DNA from: Siniperca chuatsi
Lineage: Eukaryota > Chordata > Actinopteri > Centrarchiformes > Sinipercidae
Assembly (NCBI RefSeq): GCF_020085105.1
Contig: NC_058048.1
Location: 4,449,362-4,513,361, forward strand
Direction: 5' to 3'
DNA: 64,000 nt
Below are positions 10,370 to 21,500 of the stretch, in pieces. Every line of letters starts with the position of its first letter. Within the stretch, counting starts at the first letter, position 1. The notes under the pieces were generated by a model. It made no database searches and was not told where the DNA came from. It saw only the letters and a program-made list of their open reading frames with translations. A program made the translations under genes and the position numbers.

Positions 10370-11464
10370 ATTTGGGGTTGTATTAGGTTTTATTAATGAG
10401 GTGCTTTATATTTTTGCCATATTTGTTTTTTAATCAAATTTCTCATGTGGATCACTGATCCTTTTGGTCATCATTATGGAGGGTTTCTGATCAGATTAAG
10501 GAGCCATAAGAGAGTCCCTGCATTATAGTTCAGTACGGAGCATCGAAACGCTTCTGAGTCAACTCCTTTCATTCAATAAACTTTAATGAAGCAGATATAA
10601 CAAGTATACATCACGTAAGCAACAACATGAAAAGATGATCAATGAAAAGAAAATAATAATAATCAAATAAAAACCTTGTAAAGCTCAAAGGTTGTATGTG
10701 TTTTAGCAGCTTTTTGTTGGTACAGTCAGCCATAGATGAAATGCATCGTTTAACATAGATAACCGGCTCAGAAAGCCATGTTGGTTAAAAAGTTGACTAA
10801 TCAATGAAATATTATTACTGAACCAAAACGATGTGTGAATGGGTGTTTATACAGAATATATCTTTTATTAAAACTTGTGAATCTTTTGACTCAACTCTGT
10901 CTTTTGTCTTTTGAGTCCGCTCCTTTTCTTTTTTGAATGAACAAAAGGATCATATACAAACATCCAGGTGAGCCTCCAGAGACCTCCACACCTCCAGGTT
11001 CATTCTTCCTTCGAACAGTTTGGCGAATATGTACATTGTTACACTTTATGTCTGTTCGTTCAGTTCCATCCAGCTTCAATGAAGGCTGTTATATTATTCT
11101 CACCATAACTAATGTGGATTTTCACAAGTTGAATTAATCCATTTTGAAATTCTCTGAAAGAAATTGGACTCAAACCGTTCATAGGATAGCATATTTCCAA
11201 ACGCATCAGAAAGATTTGAGTCCGCTCCTGTTAAACATGGAATATCTTTGTAAGCGTCACTTCTTACGTCACACGTAGCGTGCCGATCTGCAAATTTCTC
11301 CGTCCGGAGCCGCCGCTGCGTGAGGCGCAGCGTGTGATTTGTAGATCAGTGCTGTTTCACACGCTGACGCCGCAGCGCGCACTCGTCTCGCGGTGAAAGC
11401 GAAGGTCACCTCACCACCTTGTCAGCGGGAATACAGCGTTGTTCTGTAACTATTTAATAACGCA
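9835..11464. promoter_or_regulatory. Divergent intergenic region between sdhd and timm8b
   Basis: The two start codons face away from each other across 1,630 bases. A CpG-rich block lies at about 11260-11420, just upstream of timm8b, with complementary segments around GCAGCGTGTGA and TCACACGCTG. The middle holds a (GT)16 microsatellite and AT-rich DNA. In mammals SDHD and TIMM8B are also adjacent and divergent. At this spacing separate promoters are possible, so a single bidirectional promoter is inference only. Confidence 0.45.
10337..10368 (+). repeat. (GT)16 microsatellite
   Basis: A perfect dinucleotide run of 32 bases in the sdhd-timm8b intergenic region. Confidence 0.97.
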
Positions 11465-14400
11465 ATGGACAGTTTTGACAACTTCAGTGCGTCGGAGAAA
11501 GCAGAGGCGACGGAGCTTCAGCGTATGATCGCTATAGAGCAACAGAAAGCGCAGTTCCAGGCCCAGGTTTGTATGCTAACCATGCTAATCTGTGTCCAGT
11601 CCTTCAGCGTTCATCTTCCCCTCGGAGGCCACATGAAGGGATGGGAGCCTAACAGCGCCGGGTCTTTCAGAAACCAGTCGCTTTGGATTTCAGCGGGGTT
11701 TCCCTGCATGTTAACCAGCATGGGAGCGTGTTCGAACATGGTTTGGTTAACCACAATGACCAACCATTCAGGAGACAGGGGCCCTCGAGTTGACCCATAT
11801 TGGATTCCCACCCCACCTAAAGACACAAGTATCTTAAAATATCAGAATCAGAATCACAAATACTTTATTGATCCCCGTAGGGAAACTCTTTGTTCCAGTA
11901 GCTCTTCTTTACGTCAGTGCACACAGGAGAAAACGATATTATACACTATAAACAGGTCAGAAATAAATTAAGTAACATGTTGGTATAAGTATAAGATAAA
12001 CTAAGTGTCGAGTACCAAGTAGGTTTACTGGTAGATGGTGAAGTACAGTATAAATACAATGTCACTAATTATGTAATAAATAATAGTAAAAGCGGAGGTG
12101 CATGTACTGTCGAGAGTAATTGAGGTATATCCGTAACAGTAATAAGAAAAACTAACAAGGGAAAACTAATATTGCACTTGAGTAGTAAACAGAATATTGC
12201 ACAATTATTATTAAGATGTAATGCTCAATGTCCAGTTTAGTGACCTAGGGTCAAACAGACTAATCCTTAGAGGGAGGAGTTAAATAGTTTGATGGCCACA
12301 GGCAGGAATGACTTCCTGTGGCGCTCTGTGGTGCTCTTTGGTGGGATGAGTCTTCCGCTGAAGGTGCTCCTTTGTTTAGCCAGCACGTCATGGAGCGGGT
12401 GGGAGACACTGTCCAAGATGGCATGTAGTTTGGCCAGCATCCTCCTCTCTGACACCACCACCAGAGAGTCAGAGATACAAAATAGGTATCTTCAAAAATA
12501 AACAGTATGGGTGATTATCAGAAAGCTTACAAAGAAGGTTTTGATGTTGCCTAAACTAATTTTTTTTTAATTTGTTAATGTTACAGGTAGACCCTTCTTT
12601 ACATCTCCCTAAGTTTCCATGTTCAGCCTTCTGAGTATATGGTGGGCAGTCTATGAATCCTTAATGTTGCCTATGAAAATTAGAATGAAATGACATAATA
12701 AGGAAGCCCAGGTCAGCAAACGTGTAGTGCAAAGTCATGTGAAGGCGTGAAGATCTCTTTATTTTGAAGCCACTGGTGAAGGGCTGATGATGCTTTGCTC
12801 CTGTCAGCTGGCCTGTTGCTGTGCGTGGCTCCACTGATGTGAGCACGTTGCCCACATCGTCTTCAGCTACGATGGCTTCTTCTATTTGAGTGGTCGCATA
12901 GAAGAACTGTCGTGCCATGACCTTCGTTCTGGAAATGGGTTGGAAGTAATGAAGGTTCCTAGTGCCTGGTCGAGTTCTTACCTGACTGAAACGCAGCTTC
13001 AGAAATCCATTCTCAGCAAACCATTGGGTTATTGTTAGGTATTCCACTTAAACAGTGGGGACAGTCTTTAGCAAAGAGGTACAATTGATGTGGAGTCTGT
13101 ATGTGGTCCTGAAATGTTGTAAACTAGCTCTAGAGAATTTCTGAAGCTGTGGACGGGAACGGTATATATCGCGATACGGTAATTATTCTGTAAATTCAAT
13201 TAAGAAATGGTTTAAAATAACCATACTTCTTCTTCTTTTCCTTTCGGCTGTTCCCTTTCAGGGGTCGCCACAGCGAATCATGTGCCTCCATCTAACCCTG
13301 TCCTCTGCATCCTCTTCACTCACACCAATTAGCTTCATGTCCTCTCTCACTACATCCATAAATCTCCTCTTTGGTCTTCCTCTAGACCTCCTGCCTGGCA
13401 GCTCCAACTCCAGCATCCTTCTACCAATATATTCACAGTCTCTCCTCTGAACACGTCCAAACCACCTCAATCTGGCCTCTCTGACTTTATCTTTGAAACG
13501 TCTAACATGAGCTGTCCCTCTGATGTCCTCATTCCTGATCCTGTCCGTCCTCGTCACTCCCAAAGGGAACCTCGACATCTTAAGCTCTGCTACCTAAAAT
13601 AACCAGACTGTACTTCACAGTTTCACTCTGCTCCTCCATGTTTTCTTGTCACTCTCTGCATTACCTCTACCAGCTGTCGCTCTCACGTCACATGAGAACT
13701 AGGTAAGCAGTCCGGCTGCCCGAGTCACGTTACCTTGCGAGGCAGCTGGATTCGCTACATAGCCTGCCCCGAATATATAGCAGATGGTCAAAGAGATATT
13801 GCCAAATCTCTACCGGTGGACACATTTCTATCCTTGCACAGTATGTATCATCATGTCACCCGACCTTCCATCCTTCCATCCATTACCTATAACCGCTTAT
13901 CCTTAGCGGGTTTCAGGGGGGCTGGAGCCGATCCCAGCTGACACTGGGCGGGAGGCGGGGTCCGCCCCGGACAGGTCGCCAGTCAGTCACAAGGCTGACA
14001 CGGTGGCCCTGTCTGCACCTGGCATTAACATGCGCCTTGGGTGATCCGATCACAAGTGGACAGCTCTAAGTACAGGTGTGAAGACACCCGAGGACTGCTG
14101 AGATCCGATCGCTCAGACCACATTCGGAGGTGGTGGAGGTGTCATGTTAAAGTGCAAAACAACAAGAAGAAGCCAAGGAATAGACCCAGTCTGTGTTGTT
14201 TTGATTTTGCCTGCGCGCCAAGGTCTTTGCAAACTACTTCTTCTTCTTTCCCGTAGACTAGGCACGGGAAGTGCATTGCTGCCTCCCGCCGGTTAAAAAC
14301 GACACTTCACTGAACCGTATGGGATTTATTTATCTTCTCTGGTGTCACACAGAGCTCACGAAGAAATAATTGATTATGAGCATTATTAGTTGAGACTGCA

Positions 14401-15039
14401 ACTCGACCTCGAATATCGTGTATAATGACAGCCAGGTAGAAACGGGACAAGAAAAGAGGCCACAAAATCTGACATCTGCTCTCACACAGCCTTTCACACT
14501 GGCTCGTGTACTTTCGGTGTCGGAGCAGTAATTGCTCACAATATAAATATAAATACAGGAATCTGCAGTGAATGTGCAGATGCTTGTCAAACTGTTTATT
14601 TAAGGGGAAATATGCAGGGATTCACTTTTGGCATGTTGGAGGACATCACTACACTGCCGCGCTGATTTTTTTAAAACCCTCAAATGTCAATATTGGTATC
14701 GGCCTCTAAAATCCAGTATCGGGCTCCAGGTCCGGCCAGTGATCACTATAAGGCAAATGGTAATTTATCCAACCATAATCAGGTCTGTTGTCTGAAAAGT
14801 CCATCAGCATGATTTATTAATCCTAGAATGATTTATGTTAGCTCTTAATCAGCTTTTTATATTTATTCCAGGTGCACACTTTCACTGACGTCTGCTGGGA
14901 CAAGTGTGTGGACAGTCCGGGCTCGAAGCTGGACTACCGGACAGAGACTTGCCTGCAGAGCTGTGTCGAGCGCTTCATCGACACCACCCTGACCATCACC
15001 AACCGCTTCACGCAGATGGTGCAGAAGGGCGCACATTAA
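11465..15039 (+). CDS. timm8b: Mitochondrial import inner membrane translocase subunit Tim8 B
   Basis: Two coding exons, 11465-11566 and 14872-15039, encode 89 residues (human 83). Tim8 proteins form hexamers with Tim13 in the intermembrane space and escort hydrophobic precursors to the TIM22 complex. The first exon gives an acidic N terminus followed by [18 protein letters not shown]; the second gives the twin CX3C motif CWDKC (42-46) and CLQSC (61-65), with 14 residues between, then [13 protein letters not shown] and the end QKGAH. The four cysteines that form the two disulfides are all present. The frame at the junction is phase 0 with a GTTTGT donor and a TTTATTCCAG acceptor. AATAAA follows the stop at 15080-15085. 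The 3.3 kb intron holds LINE fragments. It is divergent from sdhd. Confidence 0.97.
11843..12480 (-). mobile_element. LINE 3' fragment (Rex1/CR1-like), copy 1
   Basis: The + strand begins AGAATCAGAATCACAAATAC-TTTATTGATCCCC, a terminus also present near 49190. On the - strand, 12461-12267 reads [20 protein letters not shown] and [20 protein letters not shown], typical of the very C terminus of non-LTR retrotransposon reverse transcriptases. Everything upstream of this is missing, as expected of a 5'-truncated insertion. The exact clade is not certain. It is in the timm8b intron. Confidence 0.6.
12661..13047 (-). other. Unassigned 128-codon open frame in the timm8b intron
   Basis: An open frame with a start and no recognisable domain; its composition includes [18 protein letters not shown] and [16 protein letters not shown]. 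It lies between two LINE fragments and opposite to timm8b. It could be a decayed transposon segment or chance; no splice or promoter evidence supports a gene. Confidence 0.15.
13224..13594 (-). mobile_element. 5'-truncated LINE insertion with 11-bp target duplication
   Basis: The - strand frame 13578-13258 encodes the C-terminal end of a LINE ORF2: [40 protein letters not shown] and [19 protein letters not shown]. The direct repeat TAAAATAACCA stands at 13213-13223 and 13595-13605, marking both insertion borders. The 371-bp copy contains only the 3' end; its tail is a short GAA-type repeat rather than poly(A). It sits in the timm8b intron. Confidence 0.85.
13866..14010 (+). repeat. Dispersed fish-type repeat (CCATCCATT...CCGCTTATCC)
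   Basis: The sequence runs from CCATCCATTACCTATAACCG through GGCTGGAGCCGATCCCAGCTG to GGACAGGTCGCCAGTC. It matches, from memory, a very common teleost interspersed repeat. Its class was not established. It is followed at about 14010-14260 by further repeat-like DNA (GGCATTAACATGCGCC...). Confidence 0.5.
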
Positions 15040-15079
15040 TAATGGACTATAGATGCCAACGGGACTGTGTAATGACATT

Positions 15080-15085
15080 AATAAA
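15080..15085 (+). promoter_or_regulatory. Polyadenylation signal AATAAA of timm8b
   Basis: Canonical hexamer 41 bases after the timm8b stop codon on the same strand. This implies a very short 3' UTR. Confidence 0.75.
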
Positions 15086-18000
15086 ATGTTTTGTGTTCCT
15101 AACATGTTGGTGGAAGATAATGTGAAGAGGACATGTTGTTTTTTTTTTTTTATAACTTACGTTTATGCTTTTGACTGGGGGTGCGTGACGAGTTCAACAT
15201 GAGTTAAAAACAGCGAGACGTACCTGTTTGAACTGAGAAGTCGTGCAATGTGACATCAGTAAAGTGACACCGTACGCTCACGTTCACCATCCTGCCTGTG
15301 GTTCTTCATGCACTAAACAAAATGGGGAAAGAATCCAGCTACGGCGGCTGCAGTTCTCTCTGAACAGAGCGCTCACTCGCGGTCATTAAAGGTTATAAAG
15401 GTGAAGTGATAAGACTTCAGGAAAAGACAACCACAACAACGTTCACAGCAACACTGGTTAATAAAGATTGTTTTCATATAGATATTTATTCACAAAAACT
15501 TAAATGATAAATATGTACTGAAAGCAAACATCAGAGCATTGCTAAATATTAAGACTTACTTCCTCTGTACAAGTATTGAAATAAATGTATCCTAATAAAA
15601 TACAAAATGTAAAAGATGTACATTAATACAGTAAAACAAAGAATGCTTAATAATAACACCCCCCCACTAGAGGTCAGTATTATGAAAGTCATCTTTTCAT
15701 CTTAGTCTTATAAGAGAGCGCAGTCTAGAATCTCTTGTTAGTGCAAAGTACTTGGGCATTAGCTTAGGGACCGTATAACATGTATTGGGGGGATGGCAGG
15801 GAGAGGCTTTTTAATTTAAAAAAATATTTTGGCCTTGTGAGACTTATTGCAAAGAAATTATGGTTTTGTCAAAGATATATGGCTTATAAACAGTCTTCGT
15901 CCCTGTAGGTATGCAGGCTTTATTCTCCTCGTCACAATCAACTAGTAGCTAACAGGATCATTCTGTGCATTTGAAGAAACACGGCATACATGTGGATCTT
16001 TGTAGTTCTAGTGATTTGATTCTATCTCTAAAGTGAGTATTATTTTTTCACTCCCCCATCCAAAAGTGTGCTTTATTCTGCATCATAAGGGAAAGCAGAA
16101 TGTGTGACATAATGTTAGCCTGTAAAGGTGAAATAAAACACCAGTCATATCATTCACAATACTATACACACATATAATATACTGTGTATTTATTGAAATA
16201 TTAATTTTTAGTTAGTTCCACTTCTGAGAAAACAGGCCTGCGTCACATTAAATGAATTACGTAGGAAATGGTTGCTTGACATTTCTGTCACAATGCTTCG
16301 CCTGCTGGTAGTCTGAATCCAGCTCTGCAAAGTTGCTCCCCTCAGCTGCCTCCCAGCCATGGCCATTTCATTAAGTTTAACTTCAGCAATTATGGGCTAC
16401 TCATATTTATGCAGCCACAACAACAACAACAGCATTGATACAACTTATTTATTTCAGACATTGAAACAAAAAGTAGGCGCTGACATGTATGTCATACTTG
16501 AAGAAAGTAAAGAGTCTTTATAGCCAGTTGTCAGCTTGTAATATTAGGCACATGATATGTATTGCATTTCGAGGGATGGAAGTGCTCAGATTTTTTCCTT
16601 AAGTACCAATACCACAATGTAAAAATACTCCATTACAACAAGAAAAAGTCCTGCATTACAAATCTTACTTGAGGAAATGTACAGAAGCATTATCAGCAAA
16701 TTGTACTTAAAGTATCAAAAGTAAAAGTACTCATTCTGCAGAAAAATGTCCCCCGTGACAGATTAATTACTGTATTTTATATTATTAGATTGATATTACT
16801 GATGCAGTATGATATGTATGTATTTTACATACACACTCGTGGGGTCGTGGGATGATTAGTGGGAGAGGAAAGAGGAAAAAACGTTCTTCTACCCAAATTT
16901 GCATTGATTTTTTATTTTTCTCTAATCTTTGATTTCTTTCTTTCTATTTTTTCTGAAATATTAGATAATTTGACCTCAAACAAGTATTTAAACGAAACCG
17001 TCGGATTTGGGAACCCGGGGAAATGTCGGTAACACTTACTAACTAATCACATTAAGTCGTAGTGACTTGTTAATTGTGAGCAACAGGAATTCATAATACA
17101 TCCTGTATTAATTCATGTAATAAATAGCTAAGCATAACTTAAGTATATGTTTTGTACCCTTATTATAAAGGGTTAACAAACTCTAGGTTGGTGGAACTGC
17201 TAACAACTCACAGACATCTGAAACATGACAAGGGGCCCTTGTCCTTTAACAGTGCAGCGGAGTGGAAGCAGAAAGTAGCATAAAATGGAAATACTCAAGT
17301 GATGCACAAGTACCACAAAACTGTACATCAGTACAGCACTTGAGTAAATGTACTTAGTTACTTTCCATCACAGCAGATTTTTCAGCCGTCTTTGAGTGTG
17401 GCCATTCAGAACAACACTTGTGCACGCCAAATGGGTTTTGCACAACACTGTATGAACTAGTTCATATGAAGCATAATAAAGCCTTTATGGAAAATCCAGT
17501 TAAAGAAGTTTGCGTAGTCAGACTGCAGTGGAGTCTCCAGCTGCACGTTCAGTACTAAACGTACACAGACAACTGGCTTTCCATATGGGTCCCTGGAAGT
17601 AAATGTCTACAAAATGGGTGTCTGTTGCCTAATGTGTCTAATTGATGTTCCATATGAAAATATGTTAGAAAACTTTTGTTTTTTCATGGATGTTTACATA
17701 TTTTCTGTTTTGTAACAATTTCAATTCGGAATTTCAATTTAAAGCCAGTGCTTTATTCAGATATTTTACTTTCTTGTTCAACCTAAAATTAAAATTAAAA
17801 GTGAACTATAAAGTAGCTGAAATGAAATAAAAAATACAGAAATAAAAGGCATGACTTGACAAAAACACTGGTTTAGAAATCAGTCATCAAGGTTTTTCAC
17901 AACAAATGCCAATATTTTGTAATACTGATTATATACACTGTCTTAAACGTATTCTGTGTAGATCGGAATTGATGAGACTATGAATCGATTGGTTGACCGA

Positions 18001-18323
18001 CAAAAAAATGAAACAGCAGCTATTTAACTCATCGTTTGAGTCACTTTTCAAGCAAAAATGCCAAAAATGTGCTGGTTCCAGCCTCTCAAATGTGAGGATT
18101 TGCTGCTTTTCTTAAATGTTACTAAATATTTTGGGATTTTGGACAGTTTGTATGCACCACCTTGAACTCTGGGAAATAGTGATAGGCATTTTCTCACTAT
18201 TCTCTGACATTTTATAGACCAAACAATTCATTGTTTGATTGGAAAAATAATCAGCATATTAATCAGTGCTAAAAATAATTGTGAGTTTACTTGGAGCTCT
18301 AATTCAGTGTTATTTTCCAAAGT
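15086..18323. other. Tail-to-tail intergenic region between timm8b and the oxidase gene
   Basis: No gene is supported. The stretch is AT-rich and includes an old hAT-like copy at about 16574-17370. Within that copy, near 17050-17200, is sequence that looks like another dispersed repeat. Both neighbouring genes end toward this region. Confidence 0.5.
16574..17370 (-). mobile_element. Degenerate copy of the 47489-48228 hAT-like element
   Basis: The right end, read on the - strand, gives TGTGATGGAAAGTAACTAAG then GTACATTTACTCAAG, close to the left terminus of the element at 47489 (CAGTGGTGGAATGTAACTTA). The other end matches the opposite terminus less well. The terminal repeats have decayed and the middle is replaced by unrelated DNA. 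A shorter fragment of the same family lies near 22440-22575. Confidence 0.5.
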
Positions 18324-18329
18324 TTTATT
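18324..18329 (-). promoter_or_regulatory. Possible polyadenylation signal of the oxidase gene
   Basis: AATAAA on the - strand about 220 bases downstream of the oxidase stop codon. It is plausible by position only. Confidence 0.45.
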
Positions 18330-18548
18330 CTGGCAGAAAATCATGGAATATCCTCTTGGAGTAAAACCCTCAGAATATATGTTTGTATGATCTGTAGATA
18401 TGCACTTACATCAATAAATATGTACATAACACAAAAATGTATGTTAAATCACTGATAGACTAGTATTCACAAAATATACTGGCAAACCAATATACCAGAC
18501 AAACCCTATAAAACTGAGCATGAGGGATAATATTTGCTACACATAAAA

Positions 18549-21500
18549 CTAAACTGTAAGGCTATTAATGTTTTTAGCTGCCCTGAGTGCAGACTTCATG
18601 GCAGTTTCAATCCACCCATGTGGTGTAGCTGTGTGTTCTCCTGCAAAGTGCACCCGTCCCTCACTCTGGAACAGTTCTCTGGAGTAGTGTCCCTGCTGGT
18701 AGGGTGTGAACAGGGCGAAAGCTCCCAGACTGTATGGATCCAAGCCCCACTTCTTCACCAGCCCCCCTGTACACAGAGGCCTGATGTCCTCTCCGTGGAT
18801 TTTCACCAAGTCCTCCAGCACCACAGCCATCAGCTCCTCCTCGCTCATCCCTTGGAAGAGGGTGGAGTCATCGGAGCAGGTGTAAGACGCCAGGAGGGCC
18901 CCTGCAGATGTACCGGAGAAGCTATGGCTGGGGTAGTAGATGAAGCGCGAGGGCCGGTCCGTGACGCTCTTTCCTCCTCTAATGCCCTCTTTCTCCCAGA
19001 ACCGCTCCCTGAAGCTGAGTATTACCTTGGTTGAGCTTGCATAATGAACTGAGCGCAGAGCCTCCATCTTGTCCCCGGAAAGAGGAGGCTGGAAGTCAAT
19101 GAAGACAGTGGCCTTGGCTGTGGCCGTAACCAGTGCGTAGTCCACTGTTAGGCTGGTCAGGGAGCCTGAATTACGCGAGTCCTGGTATGTTATGGTCACA
19201 TTTCTGCCGCCTGTTTGACTGATTAGCTTGACCTTGGAGTTGAGGAGGATGGTGGCATTTAACACCTGGTAGAACGCCATTGGGAGGTGATCAAAGCCAT
19301 CGGTCACTTCAAAGTACCTGGAAAAAAACACCCAATAAAAACCTCTTAATCACAATATACCATTAAAGCTGCACTAATAAATATTTTTATATTAACAATG
19401 GATCAAATGACTCTGTGTAACGTGTAAGGGGTCACTCATAATGACGAACCCACAGAGAGTTATCACCTGACTCTGCAGTTCCCCTCAGCTCTACTGAGCA
19501 TTTTAGCATCTTTCAGCTCATTGTTTTGTTTTTACAGCCTGCTACTTTGCTGTTGGTTCACTCTCACCGCTCTCATCAACGTCATTTCCAGCCCCAGCAG
19601 GCAGCTGTTTCCAGTAAAAAAGCTCTGCTAAACCCACTGTACGCTACCTGCTCAGCACCAAACAGCAGACACACACAGTTAGCGACTAGCTGGTGAACGT
19701 AGTGGAGCATTTAGCAGCTAAAGAACCAGATATTTTCCTCAGGAGTTGGTGGAGACCAAAACAGAGCTAAAAGTGAATAGAGTGAATATTGGACTTAAAT
19801 TTGCCAGATGGCCAGAAACTCGACTCAAAATGAATGCTATGTAGGTCAGTGTCTGTTGGATGCTAGCTGTTTGCTAACATGCTCACCATAACAGCTTTAT
19901 AAGATGATAATATCATCATAAAAATATTATTTGTTTGGGCTTTTTGCCTTTATTTGATAGGAACAGCTGAAGACAGACAGGATATGTGGGAGAGAGGGGG
20001 GTGACATGCAGCAGAGGGCCACGGGTCGGATTCGAACCCAGGCCGCTGTGGTAAGGACTCAGCCTTGTACATGGGGCATGCGCTCTGCCAGGTGAATGTC
20101 AGTCCAGTAATCACTCTCTTTAAGCTCTGTTTCTGGTCTCTACCAACTCCTGAGGGAAATATCTGGCTCTTTAGCTGCTAAATGCTCCACTGTGTTCACC
20201 AGCTAGTGGCTAACTGCGTGTCTGCTGTTCGCTGCTGGGCAGGTAGTGCACAGTGGGTTTTTAGAGCTTTTCCTCTGAAGACAGCTGCCTGCCGTGGCTG
20301 AAAACAGCGCGATGAGAGCGGTGAGAGTGAACCAGAACAGAAGAGTTGCAGCTAAACAACGAGCTGAAACTCACTATAAAGCTCCGTAAAGCCGAGGGGA
20401 GCTGCAGATTCAGGTGCTAATTCTCTGTAGGTTCATCACTACGAGTGACCTCTTTCACATTGCCGTTTGATACATTGTTATTATAAAAATATGCTAATGT
20501 TGCATCATTTCTGCTAGATTTGCAAATAAGCAACTGTTTGCTAACAAGCTCACCATATCGTCAGCTCACTATTAAAAGTTGATAATATGTCAATGTTGTG
20601 TTCATAACATGTTCCTGCTGCCACAAGTGGCCCAAATATCAGTCACTGCAAATTAAATGCTAACCTGTTAGTCCTGCCATGTGTGGGCTTGTCAGACCTT
20701 TCTTTTTACATTACAGGTACATTTTTGCATCTTATTGATAGCAAAAGGATGTTGCGTTATCCTTGCTTGTTAGATTAAAAACAATGTATGTGCATAACAG
20801 AAATGCATAACATCCTGTGTTAAGCCATCCTTGGGAGGACCCTTAACAAAAAACCCAGCTTTTCTGGCTCCTACCCATTGAGTCTTAACTCCACCAATGT
20901 GATTATTTCTCATCCCTCCAGAGATGCTCTATCTCTGAGAACCACTGGTAAACCAAAGTTAGGTCCGCAGGCTGCGCGTGACAGACACATAATAAAATGG
21001 TAAAATAAATATTTCTTACTCAGTGTTGTCATTTATGTCTGACTGTATGTACAGCATCTCTATCAGTGATGTGTAGAAGAGGCTGTTTTCATTCAGGATG
21101 TCCCCGATCATCCTCAAGGCACCACGGCTCAGGTTGCCCTCCTTCACCAGATATTCCTGTCAGCAGTCAAAAGTAAAACGTTATTTATATGCTGAACAAT
21201 TTCATTCAGACTCAAACTATGACCTGTGTGACATTTGTTGAGACAATGGCAAAATAAATAAATCTTTACCTTCACTGTGTAAGAATCATATTTATCCAAC
21301 ATGGCACTGCAGCCGATTGCCTTAAGGTCATCCCTCACCTGTGCACAGATTACAATATTTACAAAAAGGCATCCCTATCCTTATGAAATAAAAATACTAA
21401 TGTGTACAAAAGTAATAATGATCAATAAATCAATGTATGGAATGTATCCAAACCTTCCAGAGTGCCTGACTGAAGAGCTGAGCAGCTGACTTCCCTCTCT

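Noticed and set aside
11465..11971. A 168-codon frame starting at the timm8b ATG
   Set aside because: Only the first 34 codons are TIMM8B; the rest is read-through of the donor at 11567 into intron and LINE sequence.
18534..19034. A 166-codon + strand frame
   Set aside because: It is the antisense of the last oxidase exon, whose - strand protein is clearly conserved.
20028..20090. A tRNA gene suggested by A and B boxes on the - strand
   Set aside because: No cloverleaf acceptor stem is apparent and the boxes continue into a SINE body, so it is a tRNA-derived SINE rather than a functional tRNA.
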